Of a stretch of DNA of 64,000 nucleotides, positions 28,087-38,067 are shown piece by piece. Each line of letters starts with the position of its first letter. Position 1 is the first letter of the stretch. Under the pieces are notes generated by a model, which was given only the letters and a program-made list of their open reading frames with translations, made no database searches and was not told the origin of the DNA. The DNA comes from Colwellia sp. Arc7-D (lineage in GTDB: Bacteria > Pseudomonadota > Gammaproteobacteria > Enterobacterales > Alteromonadaceae): contig NZ_CP028924.1 in the NCBI RefSeq assembly GCF_003061515.1, forward strand, positions 3,410,001 to 3,474,000. Direction: 5' to 3'. The position numbers and the translations under genes are program-made.

Positions 28087-30222
28087 ATGAATAAATCAAA
28101 GAGTAAATTTATTAAAACAATTATCACCTTAAGCTTGGGCATAACTCTTAGTGCTTGTGGTGGTTCAGATTCAAAAAAAGATCCGGAACCAGTCGTAAAC
28201 TCAGCACCGGTAATTTCTAGCACAGCGATGAATACGGTAGTCGCGGGCACTCTATATTCATATACGTTAGTATCAAGTGATGCCGACGGTGACGCATTAA
28301 CGTCCACAGCGGCTAATTTACCAGCGTGGCTTTCGTTTGACGGCGCAACTAGCGTATTAAGCGGTACACCGGTAGAAAGCGACTCGGGCGACCATGCAAT
28401 AACATTAACCGTTAGTGATGGCACTGCCGAGGTAACCCAATCTTTTACTATTACGGTAACTATGCCGATAGCGGCAAATAATGCCCCTGTTATTACTAGT
28501 TCAGCAATGACTAGCGCGACTGTTGGCGAAGCTTATATTTATACTTTAACTGCAACCGATGCTGACAATGATACGCTGACTATGTCAACAACTGTTCCTA
28601 GTGCACTTTCATGGTTAACCTTTGATTCTGCAACAGGTATATTGTCAGGAACACCAGCATCTGGTGATATTGCGACTACAGCGATCACGTTAACTGTTAC
28701 TGATGGAACTGACGAGACTGCACAAACCTTTAACATTAACGTTGGTGATGTTGCACCTTCAGTTGATATTATTTCATTTGAAAATGCGCCTGAAACATAC
28801 ACCTTTGGTGATTTTAATGGTGGGGCAGCAATGGTTGTTGCTAACCCCGATGCCACAGGCATCAATACCAGCGTTCAAGTTGGACAAATGCAGAAGTTTG
28901 CCGGTGAAACTTGGGGCGGTTCTACCCTAACATTGGCTACACCAGTAACAATCCCCGCCGACAGCATGGTTACCATGAAAGTTTGGTCTTCGCGTACGGT
29001 AGATGTATTGGTTAAATTTGACGATATGAACGCCGAGCGAACAGTTACTCATTCTGGCACAGGTTGGGAAGAATTAAGCTTTGACTTCACAGGTGCCACA
29101 AGTACCAGTGAAAGTAGACTTACCCTAATTTTTGATAATGGCATCATGGGTGACGCTGAAGTGGATGCCGCTAACTGGACTTTCTACTTTGATGATTTCA
29201 CCACTCCTGCTGCTCCAGAAGTGGTTATCGTCCCCGGCCCTACCGTTGTAAATGACTTTGAAGCCGCACCTGAAACGTATACATTTGGTGACTTTAATGG
29301 CGGCGTAGCAATGGTTATTGCTAACCCCGATGCCACAGGCATCAATACCAGCGCTCAAGTAGGACAAATGCAAAAATTTGCCGGCGAAACTTGGGGCGGC
29401 TCTACCTTAACATTTGCAACGCCTGTAGCAATTCCAGCAAACAGCATGGTTACCATGAAAGTTTGGTCGTCACGTGTCGTGCCAGTATTAGTTAAATTTG
29501 ATGATGTGAATGCAGAAAGAACAGTCAATCATACTGGCTCAGGTTGGGAAGAGTTAAGTTTTGACTTTACAGGTGCTACGAGTACTAGTGAAACCAGACT
29601 TACCCTAATTTTTGATAATGGCGTCATGGGTGACGCTGAAGTTGATGCCGCTAACTGGACTTTCTACTTTGATGATTTTACTACCCCTGCGGCTGAAGCG
29701 GCTCCAGTACAAACTTTTGTCGCATCAGGCACGCCTTATGATTTTGAGGTTGCGGGTTTAGGTAGTGACTTTACATGGGCTGTTTTTGAAAATGTAGATA
29801 ACCCTGCATTAGCGTTTGTTGCTAATCCAGGGTCGTCAACAGCGAATAACTCAGCAACTGTTGCTATGTTCACCGCTAGAATGGCAGGTCAACCATGGGC
29901 AGGAACTGAGACTACAGCGGCTAATACAACGCCATTCACTATGGATGCGACTAACAGCATTGTTAAAATCATGGTGTATAAGTCAGTTATCAGCGACGTG
30001 GCCTTAAAGTTCTCAGTGGGCGCAGCGGCACAACCAGAAATTAAAGTAGCGAATACTAAGATTAATGAATGGGAAGAGCTTACTTTTGATTTCACTAGCC
30101 GCATTGGCTTAGCTGAAACTATTAACATTGATTCGGTGATAGTTTTCCCAGACTTTATGGATGGCAGAGCGTCTGATACCGTGAACTACTTTGACAATAT
30201 CACTTTTGGACATTTTGAATAG
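28087..30222 (+). CDS. Lipoprotein with Ig-like repeats and duplicated carbohydrate-binding-like domains
   Basis: The 711-residue surface protein has a lipobox (ITLSACGGS, Cys near residue 23). Residues ~35-125 and ~130-220 are two putative Ig (He_PIG-type) domains, with SAPVIS..., DADGD/DADND and LSGTP motifs. Three beta-sandwich domains of about 150 residues follow. The first two (about 231-380 and 391-540) are nearly identical, each with TYTFGDFNGG, QVGQMQKFAGETWGGS, GWEELSFDFTG and NWTFYFDDF. The third (about 555-711) is divergent. This resembles carbohydrate-binding modules of marine polysaccharide-binding lipoproteins. No catalytic domain is visible. A strong terminator follows. Confidence 0.8.
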   Translation: MNKSKSKFIKTIITLSLGITLSACGGSDSKKDPEPVVNSAPVISSTAMNTVVAGTLYSYTLVSSDADGDALTSTAANLPAWLSFDGATSVLSGTPVESDSGDHAITLTVSDGTAEVTQSFTITVTMPIAANNAPVITSSAMTSATVGEAYIYTLTATDADNDTLTMSTTVPSALSWLTFDSATGILSGTPASGDIATTAITLTVTDGTDETAQTFNINVGDVAPSVDIISFENAPETYTFGDFNGGAAMVVANPDATGINTSVQVGQMQKFAGETWGGSTLTLATPVTIPADSMVTMKVWSSRTVDVLVKFDDMNAERTVTHSGTGWEELSFDFTGATSTSESRLTLIFDNGIMGDAEVDAANWTFYFDDFTTPAAPEVVIVPGPTVVNDFEAAPETYTFGDFNGGVAMVIANPDATGINTSAQVGQMQKFAGETWGGSTLTFATPVAIPANSMVTMKVWSSRVVPVLVKFDDVNAERTVNHTGSGWEELSFDFTGATSTSETRLTLIFDNGVMGDAEVDAANWTFYFDDFTTPAAEAAPVQTFVASGTPYDFEVAGLGSDFTWAVFENVDNPALAFVANPGSSTANNSATVAMFTARMAGQPWAGTETTAANTTPFTMDATNSIVKIMVYKSVISDVALKFSVGAAAQPEIKVANTKINEWEELTFDFTSRIGLAETINIDSVIVFPDFMDGRASDTVNYFDNITFGHFE
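28774..29695 (+). repeat. Tandem 480-bp internal duplication in the lipoprotein gene
   Basis: Bases from about 28774 to 29215 recur at about 29254 to 29695, offset exactly 480 bp (160 codons), with long stretches differing only at scattered, mostly third-codon positions. This indicates a recent in-frame duplication. Confidence 0.9.
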
Positions 30223-30253
30223 TTCTAAATTATTGTCATAAGTTAGGCTTGAT

Positions 30254-30289
30254 AGAAGGGGTTACATTCATTATGTAACCCCTTCTTTA
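30254..30289 (+). terminator. Terminator of the Ig-like lipoprotein gene
   Basis: A perfect 14-bp stem (AGAAGGGGTTACAT / ATGTAACCCCTTCT) has a five-base loop and a short T tract, 31 bases after the stop. Confidence 0.9.
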
Positions 30290-30585
30290 TGGGTTAATTA
30301 TGCTATTCGTACACTTAAAAAATAATACTAAATGGATTAAATAATTGACCAAAGAGTAAGACAGGATGAGCATTTAAATTCAAGGTATAAGAACCATCTT
30401 TAGGGAGATATCTTTTTGTAGATCGGTGTTTACGCCGACAATTGTTAAATGAAGCTTAAGAACAAAACTACAGTTTTCTATCATAGATTGGTATTAACCC
30501 CTTAAATTTAAAGGGCTAAAGCCGAGCTACAGGTTATGTTAAGTAACCTCATTTGCTTTGCGTTTTAATAGCAATTTACAAATCA
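30290..30585. other. Non-coding stretch between two terminators
   Basis: About 300 bases between the plus-strand lipoprotein terminator and the minus-strand terminator of the GMC unit. I see no gene or repeat. Confidence 0.5.
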
Positions 30586-30618
30586 ATAAAAAACCACAGC
30601 CAGTTTCCTGAATGTGGT
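30586..30618 (-). terminator. Terminator of the alkylsulfatase-GMC-small membrane protein unit
   Basis: On the minus strand, ACCACA ... CAG gaaa CTG ... TGTGGT forms a two-part stem followed by TTTTTTATT, about 40 bases after the last stop of the unit. Confidence 0.8.
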
Positions 30619-30658
30619 CGTTATTTTCTAATGACTTTTAAATCTGCAATTATTTTTT

Positions 30659-30940
30659 TTAATCAACTTGTTCAGTAGAGTTCTTCAAAATAGGCAGCCA
30701 ATAACCAAACCCCCAAAGCATGGTTTGTCCAAAGTTCATTGCTAACCCACTTTGGCTTTTAAATTTAGTTTTCATGGCAAAAAACTCAACAAAGTGCACC
30801 AAAAGAGTAATACAAGCTAGTAGTGAAACATAAAATTGAACTTCTGTTGGTAGTGGTGACAAGGACAATAGACCTAATATGGCTAAAATCCATAATCCCG
30901 TCAGTAAAGTTTTTAGACTATATATAACTGCATTTAACAT
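30659..30940 (-). CDS. Small integral membrane protein, DUF1145-like
   Basis: The 93-residue protein has two clear membrane segments (about 8-28 and 36-54) and a weaker third (about 70-84, TMLWGFGYWLPIL). The layout, with LSPLPTEVQFYVSL and HFVEFFAMKTKF, resembles the DUF1145/YhhL family. The match is from memory and only moderate. It starts 15 bases after the GMC oxidoreductase stop and so belongs to the same transcript. Function unknown. Confidence 0.6.
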   Translation of the reverse strand: MLNAVIYSLKTLLTGLWILAILGLLSLSPLPTEVQFYVSLLACITLLVHFVEFFAMKTKFKSQSGLAMNFGQTMLWGFGYWLPILKNSTEQVD

Positions 30941-30955
30941 CTGTAACTTCCTAAA

Positions 30956-32581
30956 TTAATGCGCCAAAATCATATCCGAAGCTTTTTCGGCAATCGCCAT
31001 CGTTGGCGCGTTTGTGTTACCACTAACAAGGGTTGGCATAATGGAAGCGTCAACCACTCGAAGATTTTCAATACCATGAACTTTTAACTGATTATCGACC
31101 ACTGCCATATCATCATTACCCATTTTACAGGTACCAACCGGATGATAAACCGTACCTAAACGCTCTTTTGCTTTAGCAAAAATTTGCTCATCGGTTTCAA
31201 AAGCGTTGCCTGGATGCACTTCGTTATCATAATGTTGGGCTAATGCTGGAGCGGTTAATATTTTACGTAGCTGACGCATACCATTAGTTAATACTGCCTG
31301 GTCTTTTCCTGCGACATCAGAAAAAAAGTTAAAATCGATCTCGGGTGCATCTTTGTAATTAGCTGATTTTAGCGATACCGTACCTGTGCTTTCTGGGCGA
31401 AGCACACAAACATGACATGAAAAACCATGCTGAGATAGCAGCTTAAAATCTCGACCATTATCGTCATATAACAAAGGCAACATATGTAATTGAATATCAG
31501 GACTTGGGGCATCTTCGGTCGACTTAATAAAGCCCCCCGCTTCAAGAATACTGTTGGCGAGTTTACCTTTTTTACCTGTAATATATTTAATCACGTCTGG
31601 CAGCATTTTTAGTAAACCTGAAACCGATGTGGTAAAGCCGTCTGTTTTTTTACTTTTGACTAATACACAAGCATCGACATGTTCTCTTAGGTTTTTTCCA
31701 ACCCCTTTAAGTTCATGTAAACATTCAATACCATGCTGTGTAAGTTCATTTTTGTCACCAATACCAGAGAGCATTAATAACTGAGGCGAAGCGATACTAC
31801 CACCACTTAAAATCACCTCTTTTTTAGCTGTTATGATGCGTTGTTCACCTTTAATAAAAACATTAACGCCATAGGCTCGTTTGTCTTTAATTAGCACTTT
31901 GCTTACTTGTGCATCGGTTAATACTGTCAAACTTTCTCTCGCAAGTACCGGCAATAAATAGGCATGAGCAGCAGAACAACGCTTGCCATCTTTTATTGTA
32001 CACTGGTAATAACCAACACCTTCTTGATCAGCACCATTAAAGTCTTCGCTAAACTTAAAACCAGCTTGTTGACCCGCCTCAATATAACGCTTACTAATAT
32101 CATAGAAAACCGGTCGGTCAGTAACTTGCAACGGCCCGCTATCGCCATGAAATTCGCTTTCTCCACGTTGATTAGTTTCAGACTTCTTAAAATAAGGCAA
32201 AATATCATCAAATGACCAACCCGCATTACCTAATTCAGCCCAATGGTCGTAATCTTGTTTCTGACCTCGAAGATAAAGCATGGCATTGGTTGCAGAGCTA
32301 CCGCCTAAGCCACGCCCACGCGGAACAAACAAGGCTGTCCCATTACGAATATCTCGCTTAGGCTTAGCATTAAAGCTCCAATTGAATTTTTTCAAAAACA
32401 TAAAGGCAGCAAAAGCACCTGGGGTATTAACTAACATGCTGTTGTTGTTACTACCTGCTTCTAATAAACACACACTGTGTTGACCATTTTCACTTAGTCT
32501 ATTAGCTAATACACAACCTGCTGAGCCAGCGCCAACAATGATGTAATCAAATTCATGCCTGTTTTTTGTTTGAGTTTGCAA
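30956..32581 (-). CDS. GMC family FAD-dependent alcohol dehydrogenase
   Basis: The 541-residue flavoenzyme matches the glucose-methanol-choline family. The N-terminal ADP-binding motif is DYIIVGAGSAGCVLANRLSE. GMC signature 1 is GRGLGGSSATNAMLYLRG near residue 83. Signature 2 is SGGSIASPQLLMLSGIG near residue 260. The C-terminal active-site His-Asn pair lies in TVYHPVGTCKMG and SGNTNAPTMAIAEKASDMI. The closest functional types are choline dehydrogenase-like and medium-chain alcohol dehydrogenase AlkJ-like enzymes. Downstream of an alkylsulfatase in the same unit, its likely substrate is the released alcohol (inference). Confidence 0.92.
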   Translation of the reverse strand: MQTQTKNRHEFDYIIVGAGSAGCVLANRLSENGQHSVCLLEAGSNNNSMLVNTPGAFAAFMFLKKFNWSFNAKPKRDIRNGTALFVPRGRGLGGSSATNAMLYLRGQKQDYDHWAELGNAGWSFDDILPYFKKSETNQRGESEFHGDSGPLQVTDRPVFYDISKRYIEAGQQAGFKFSEDFNGADQEGVGYYQCTIKDGKRCSAAHAYLLPVLARESLTVLTDAQVSKVLIKDKRAYGVNVFIKGEQRIITAKKEVILSGGSIASPQLLMLSGIGDKNELTQHGIECLHELKGVGKNLREHVDACVLVKSKKTDGFTTSVSGLLKMLPDVIKYITGKKGKLANSILEAGGFIKSTEDAPSPDIQLHMLPLLYDDNGRDFKLLSQHGFSCHVCVLRPESTGTVSLKSANYKDAPEIDFNFFSDVAGKDQAVLTNGMRQLRKILTAPALAQHYDNEVHPGNAFETDEQIFAKAKERLGTVYHPVGTCKMGNDDMAVVDNQLKVHGIENLRVVDASIMPTLVSGNTNAPTMAIAEKASDMILAH

Positions 32582-32620
32582 AACAATACCTCTATTATTT
32601 ATTCAGCTGAATTTAGCGAC

Positions 32621-34599
32621 TTAAGGTGTAACAACATTAAACCAGAATGGAAATTCATCCATCATAATTAACAGTTGCCCAAAGACTTGACCATTCCCAT
32701 CAAGCTGCATTTTTCCTGATTCAACTAGTTGCTGAAATGACACTTGTTTTAGCAATAAAAAGTTTAAGTCTTTTCGGTTAATCGTTACGGTTAAGTCTGC
32801 TTTTTTGTCTTGTACGTTTTCAATGTTATTTAAATGCGCGTTCTTAAGTTCTAATAAGAATTTTTCATTACGGTCAGGAAAAATAACATTAATTTTAAAT
32901 TGATGAGCCAAGGCTTTATCGCTATTTAAACGGACACCAAGATAATCAAAAATAAGCTCGCTGCTCATGGCTTTGATCATGTCGGGACCCGCTTTCGTTG
33001 CTTTCGCTGTTTTAGGAATACCGTGACGTAATTCAAAAGCTGCAGCTAAATAACTATTACGCCAGCCCGCATTTTCAGCCTGATAACCCAACTGTTCTAA
33101 GGTGTCGGCTTGTAAGTTTTTTGCTTGTGTATTGTCTGGCTGAGCAAAAACCAAATGATTTAATAACTCGGCTACCCAGCGATATTCACCTTTTTTAAAT
33201 GCTTTTTTCGCCTGAGTTAATACATTTTCTGCCCCACCCATTAACTCAACATATTTCACTGACGACTCAGTTGGGCTCAGTTTATTAAGGTTAGCGGGGT
33301 TAGAATCATAAAAACCTAAGTACTTATTGATAATGCCTCTAACATTATGAGAATAAGTGCCATGATAACCACGGTTGTACCACTGATGCGCTAACACATC
33401 AGGTACCGCTAGTTGGTTATGTATCTCATTAATAGTGATACCTTTATTGGCAAGATTTAAGGTTTTATCATGCAAAAAACCGTACATATCACGTTGTTTT
33501 TCCAACACTTCAACAATGTACTCTTTACCCCATCTAGGCCAAGAATGTGAAGCAAACATGACATCGCTGTCATGAGCAAAACGGTAAATAACTTTATTGA
33601 TAAATTTACTCCACGCTTGCGAATCTCGTACTTCAGCCCCCGTAAAGTATAAACATTATGTAATGTGCCAGTGACGTTTTCAGCCAACCACAAAGTTTTA
33701 AATTGCGGAAAATAAGTATTCATTTCAGCAGGTGATTCAGTACCCGGTGTGTTTTGCATCACCATTTCAATACCATCAACAACGAGGGTTTCTTCATCAG
33801 CCAAAATTTCTCGAGTTGGCGTAATCAAACCAATGTAACCCGTCGATAAACCCTTACCAATGGCCGCATCAACTTGCCCTTTAGCACCTTTTGCTAGCGC
33901 ATTACCATATTGATAAGTGGCGCGACGTGTCATGGCATTGCCGGCTAGTACATTTTCTTTAATGGCATGCTCCATAAAGCCACGAGGTGCAATAATTTCA
34001 ACTTCACCTGAGTCAACCTGTGCTTGGCTAACCACGCCTTTTACACCACCAAAATGATCAGCATGGGCATGGCTGTAAACCACAGCCTTGACTGGAAATT
34101 CGCCTAACTCTTGCGTTACTAAAGCCAATGCAGCTCTGGAAGTCGCTGCCGTTAAAAGAGGATCAAAAATAATCCAACCACTATCCCCTTTTATAAAAGT
34201 AATATTGGCTAAGTCGTAACCTCTTACTTGATAAATACGGTCAGTCACTTGATACAAACCATAAGCCATATTTAACTTAGCTTGGCGCAATAAACTGGGA
34301 TTTACTGTGTCAATGTTCTTGTTATCGAGTAAAAATTTATAGTTGCCCAGTTCCCAAACTACATTTCCGGCTTGGTCTTTAATAATGAGTTTTTCAGGTC
34401 GCTTAATTAAGCCTTTTTCAGCCAAAGTAAAATCAAGTTTATCGCTAAAAGGTAAGTTTTTTAATAACTCGGCTTGGTGAGCAACAGTATATTTACTGGC
34501 GGGCTTTAGCTCGGTATTTGTATTGGCATTGGCCGTACTGATTGCGGCTAACAAAGTACAATATATAACCCCAAGCAAGGGTAAACGAGGTTTTAACAT
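32621..34599 (-). pseudogene. Alkylsulfatase (SdsA1/BDS1 type), frameshifted
   Basis: Two overlapping frames together make one metallo-beta-lactamase-fold alkylsulfatase of about 660 residues. The first frame (34599 to about 33640) has a signal peptide (to ANA) and the zinc motif HAHADHFGG near residue 177. It also has the family stretch [16 protein letters not shown]. Out of frame, sequence then continues as [31 protein letters not shown], the dimerisation domain and a C-terminal SCP2-like domain ending at 32621. The shift lies at the five-C run 33637-33641; a sixth C restores the frame. Known relatives hydrolyse dodecyl sulfate and similar esters in the periplasm. It is either a pseudogene, phase variation or a sequencing error. 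Confidence 0.88.
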
Positions 34600-34640
34600 G
34601 CTATTTCTCTTAAAAAAGTAATGAAAAGTGGAAAAAAAGT

Positions 34641-34694
34641 AAAAAAAAAGCTGATTAAAACTATTGAAAATACATTCAACAGTAAGAATCAGCT
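34641..34694 (-). terminator. Terminator of the DUF1302-DUF1329 unit
   Basis: On the minus strand an 8-bp stem, AGCTGATT / AATCAGCT, with a 30-base loop runs into TTTTTTTTTAC. It separates the DUF1302-DUF1329 unit from the alkylsulfatase unit. Confidence 0.65.
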
Positions 34695-34707
34695 AGATTT
34701 TATTTGT

Positions 34708-36069
34708 TTATCGTCCTAAGCGTCTCAATGCCGATGTTGAGAAGTCAGTACGTTTAACTTTTTCGCCAAAAATCATAAAGGTTGGCTCTTCATTACTTAA
34801 ACCAGTCACTAAATAACGTCCTGAATTTAAGTCATATAAAGTTTCAGCAACCATCCAAGGTGTATCTACATCATAAAACTGAATGTTATGTGCTTCTGAC
34901 AACTTCCAAAGTTCACCACGACCGTCGTAATGATCGATCACTGACGCACCCCAAGTATCTTCGTCAATAAAGAAGGTACGTTTAGCATAAATATGTCGTG
35001 CGCCTTCTTTTAATGTTGCTTCCACTTGCCAAACACGGTGCAACTCATATCTTAAGTAGTCAGCATTTAAATGACCTTCTTCTATCAAGTCTTCATATTT
35101 TGCGTTGGTATCAAGTAAGTTATAAGAGTTATATGGAATATAAAGCTCTTTTTTGCCAATTAATTTCCAGTCATAACGATCTGGAGCACCATTATACATA
35201 TCGTAGTTATCGGTAGCTCTTAAACCATCAGTACCTGCGCCTGGACCATCATAAGCAACATTAGGAGCACGACGCACACGACGTTGACCTGCATTATAAA
35301 CCCAAGCTTTACGTGCTTCTTTAACTTGATCAATAGTTTCATGCACTAATAATGCTGTACCTGTTAAACGTGCAGGAGCAGTAATTTCTTGTAAATAATA
35401 GAATAAAATATTGTCATCTTTATCGGCATCACGACCCTCTTTTAAAAATTCAGGCCAAACGAGTTGATCATTCATTTTTACGGGCACAAATGAACCATTT
35501 GATTGCACAGGAATCGTGGTTAAAAAGCGTTTAGCTGTGCCTCCTCGATAACGAGTTATATGGTTCCAAATGACTTCTGAGCCATTTTTAGCAATTGGAA
35601 AAGGGATAGCAGTATCGAAATTTATAATACCATTGCCCGATTGCACTAACTCAGCTGTAGTGGCATTTTTCTTTATTACACCATATAAATCATCTGAGTA
35701 TGCCGCTGTACGTTTTGATTTATAAATAGGCATTTTATAATCAGCATATTTTTCAAACATAGCGATTTGGCCAGGGCTCAAATTGTTTTTGTAATCACTA
35801 TAATTTGCAGACGTAATGACCATCAAAGGCTTATCTGCGGAGAAAGGATGTGCAGGTCGTCCTGAGTCTTCACTTTTCGTTGAGTTTTTACTATTTAACC
35901 CACCGGTCCATGCAGGAATAGTACCTGCGGCATTTGCTGACATTACAGCACCTAATGGTGTTAATGTTGTGCCTAACTTAGCTGCTTCTTCTGGGCTAAC
36001 TTTTGCTAAAACTGAGCTTGATGCTATGGTTAACATCAGTAAACTTGCTGTAGTTATATATTTTTTCAT
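34708..36069 (-). CDS. Exported DUF1329 family protein
   Basis: The 453-residue protein has a signal peptide ending near SSVLA and the family's typical start KVSPEEAAKLGTTLTPLGAVMSANAAGTIPAWTGG. It also has the RRVRRAPNVAYDGPGAGTDGLRATDNYDMYNGAPDRYDWKLIGKKE region (about residues 260-310) and the C-terminal YLVTGLSNEEP. DUF1329 proteins have a LolA/LolB-like fold and nearly always sit beside a DUF1302 gene, as here (53-base gap). They are thought to form an envelope system for hydrophobic compounds, but the biochemistry is not settled. Confidence 0.93.
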   Translation of the reverse strand: MKKYITTASLLMLTIASSSVLAKVSPEEAAKLGTTLTPLGAVMSANAAGTIPAWTGGLNSKNSTKSEDSGRPAHPFSADKPLMVITSANYSDYKNNLSPGQIAMFEKYADYKMPIYKSKRTAAYSDDLYGVIKKNATTAELVQSGNGIINFDTAIPFPIAKNGSEVIWNHITRYRGGTAKRFLTTIPVQSNGSFVPVKMNDQLVWPEFLKEGRDADKDDNILFYYLQEITAPARLTGTALLVHETIDQVKEARKAWVYNAGQRRVRRAPNVAYDGPGAGTDGLRATDNYDMYNGAPDRYDWKLIGKKELYIPYNSYNLLDTNAKYEDLIEEGHLNADYLRYELHRVWQVEATLKEGARHIYAKRTFFIDEDTWGASVIDHYDGRGELWKLSEAHNIQFYDVDTPWMVAETLYDLNSGRYLVTGLSNEEPTFMIFGEKVKRTDFSTSALRRLGR

Positions 36070-36122
36070 TATAATTCTCTTTTATTAACTTTTCTCAAAC
36101 CTTCATAAATAGAAGGCTTAGA

Positions 36123-37964
36123 TTAGTATGAAATGCCGAAAGCCAACGAGATTAAATCTTTATCTTCTAAAACATTGTGGCTACCACCTGAGTAATTGTT
36201 ATAACCCAGAGTTACTGTATATTTTTGTTGGTATGCGGCTTGTAAAGAAAAGCCTAAGTTTTTACGACCTTCATGAAATTGTTGGCCCGGATCCGGTGAA
36301 TAACCGCTAACATCGTGTGCCCAAGATAAAGTAGGTTTTAACGAAACGCCAGCAAACACATCAGAATATTCCCAAACACTACGCAGACGATATCCCCATG
36401 CACTATTTGTGGTATAACCATCACTACGACAATCGCCAGATAAATTACCTGCAGCAACTAAATTAGTACAATTGATACCACCACCGGCATCAAAATCACC
36501 TAAGCCAAACACTGAATTTCTGCCATAATTTTGGTTTGAATCTTCAACACCATCGGTTAAAATTACGCCGACTTCAGCGATAACAGTAACACGTGAGGCT
36601 CCCATAGCATTATCAAAGAACTGAATTGCGGTCATTTGAAATTGGGTAACATCAAACTCGTCCCAACCTTTTGCTTCTTGACCATAGCCTACACCCGTAA
36701 CTCTTGAGGTGTAACGTAAAAAAGGCGCTTCAGATAACACTCCGTTGAGAATTTCAGGACCACTGATTTGCACTGGTGTATCTGGCTTGTAAGAAAGCTC
36801 ACCTGATAAAGCCACGCCAGAAACATTAGTAGCGAAACTTAAACCATAAAACTTTAAGTCTTCAGGGAACTCAATATTGTAGGCTGGGTTTAATGCCGCT
36901 AATGCTCCACCGGTAGGGTCAAATGCTTTAGGGACAAAAACGGTGCTAGTATCACCAGTAGCAAGTGGAACACTGGTTCGTATGGCATTAATTAACGGTA
37001 AGCGCGAATGAATGTTCATATAATACAAACCAAATTCAGTATCATTTAAGGCTTCTGAATAATAACGTGCAGCTAAACCATATTGACCTCCATCATCAGG
37101 TTCAACATCGGCTTGTCGCTCTGCAGCTAAACCAGCGGCTAAACCTGCTTGATCACCCAATGGGCCAACTGAAACAAAGTTACAGCCTGTAGCTGCAAAA
37201 TCTGCTCCTGAAAAATAAGTACCACAGCCATCAATTTGAGTTTTTTCCCACTCATATTGATAAAAAGCTTCAACACTGAGGTTTTCGGTTAAACCGGCGT
37301 TAACGTACAACATGCCAACCGGAAGAATACCTTCTTTTAAATCAGCACCTGGGCGTCTTAAAGCAGCAACATCAAATGGGTTTGATGAATTCATGCCACC
37401 TTGTATAAATGTACTTTCTCCCCAACTAACCACTTGTCTACCTAAACGAACATCTACTGGAGCGTCACCTATATCAAATGAAGCATATACGTAGGCATCT
37501 AATAGAGTTATACCTGAAAATTTAGTGTTATCTTCAAAACCATCATCGCTTAGCGGTGTGTTAGGTGTGTAGCCATTGTTTGAATTACCGTGTGGTACGT
37601 CTTTGTCTTTAAGGGCATAGTCATACCAATATTTCACCCGAACAAAAGCACCAAAATTATCTTTACTTAATTGTATATCATGCACACCTTTAATAATTTG
37701 CGAGTATGCATCACCTTTTTCATAGTTTAAATTACCGTCATCGGTCGTCGATGTACCACCAGTTCCACCATTGGTTTTACCAATAAAGCGAGGGTCTGCA
37801 TCGCCAAGTCGCCAACTAGAGCCAATATCTAATTGAGAGTTTATTTGCAATAAAATATCTTCATTTTCGCCTAGGTTAAAATCAACAGCATTTGCTGAAG
37901 ATGTCCCCAAAACCAAGGCAACTACCAAAGCTATCGGCTTGATTTTATAGTTATTTTTGAGCAT
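36123..37964 (-). CDS. DUF1302 family outer-membrane protein
   Basis: The 613-residue protein has a signal peptide ending near SSANA and the family's N-terminal VDFNLGENEDILLQINSQLDIGSSWRLGD. Further family features are the conserved LGRQVVSWGESTFIQGGMNSSNPFDVAALRRPGADLKEG near residue 155 and strand-rich sequence to the end (LISLAFGISY). It is probably a large outer-membrane beta-barrel for hydrophobic substrates, paired with the DUF1329 protein encoded just downstream. It is transcribed divergently from the AraC-family regulator, with a dyad in the shared gap. Confidence 0.93.
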   Translation of the reverse strand: MLKNNYKIKPIALVVALVLGTSSANAVDFNLGENEDILLQINSQLDIGSSWRLGDADPRFIGKTNGGTGGTSTTDDGNLNYEKGDAYSQIIKGVHDIQLSKDNFGAFVRVKYWYDYALKDKDVPHGNSNNGYTPNTPLSDDGFEDNTKFSGITLLDAYVYASFDIGDAPVDVRLGRQVVSWGESTFIQGGMNSSNPFDVAALRRPGADLKEGILPVGMLYVNAGLTENLSVEAFYQYEWEKTQIDGCGTYFSGADFAATGCNFVSVGPLGDQAGLAAGLAAERQADVEPDDGGQYGLAARYYSEALNDTEFGLYYMNIHSRLPLINAIRTSVPLATGDTSTVFVPKAFDPTGGALAALNPAYNIEFPEDLKFYGLSFATNVSGVALSGELSYKPDTPVQISGPEILNGVLSEAPFLRYTSRVTGVGYGQEAKGWDEFDVTQFQMTAIQFFDNAMGASRVTVIAEVGVILTDGVEDSNQNYGRNSVFGLGDFDAGGGINCTNLVAAGNLSGDCRSDGYTTNSAWGYRLRSVWEYSDVFAGVSLKPTLSWAHDVSGYSPDPGQQFHEGRKNLGFSLQAAYQQKYTVTLGYNNYSGGSHNVLEDKDLISLAFGISY

Positions 37965-37995
37965 ATTATTCGCCTATTTATTGTCTAGTAAAACA

Positions 37996-38025
37996 TAATG
38001 TAATAGTAGTCTTACAATTACATTA
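37996..38025. promoter_or_regulatory. Inverted repeat in the DUF1302/araC divergent region
   Basis: A perfect 9-bp dyad (TAATGTAAT / ATTACATTA, 12-base spacer) lies 31 bases upstream of the DUF1302 ATG and just before the AraC-family gene. It is a candidate operator for that regulator. Confidence 0.45.
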
Positions 38026-38067
38026 CGCCAATGATTTAATTAATATTTCGCTAAATGTGCCAACCTA

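Noticed and set aside
33457..33559. Real overlap of two separate genes in the alkylsulfatase region
   Set aside because: The sequence of the first frame after the five-C run is unlike the family, while the other frame continues it, so this is one gene with a shift.
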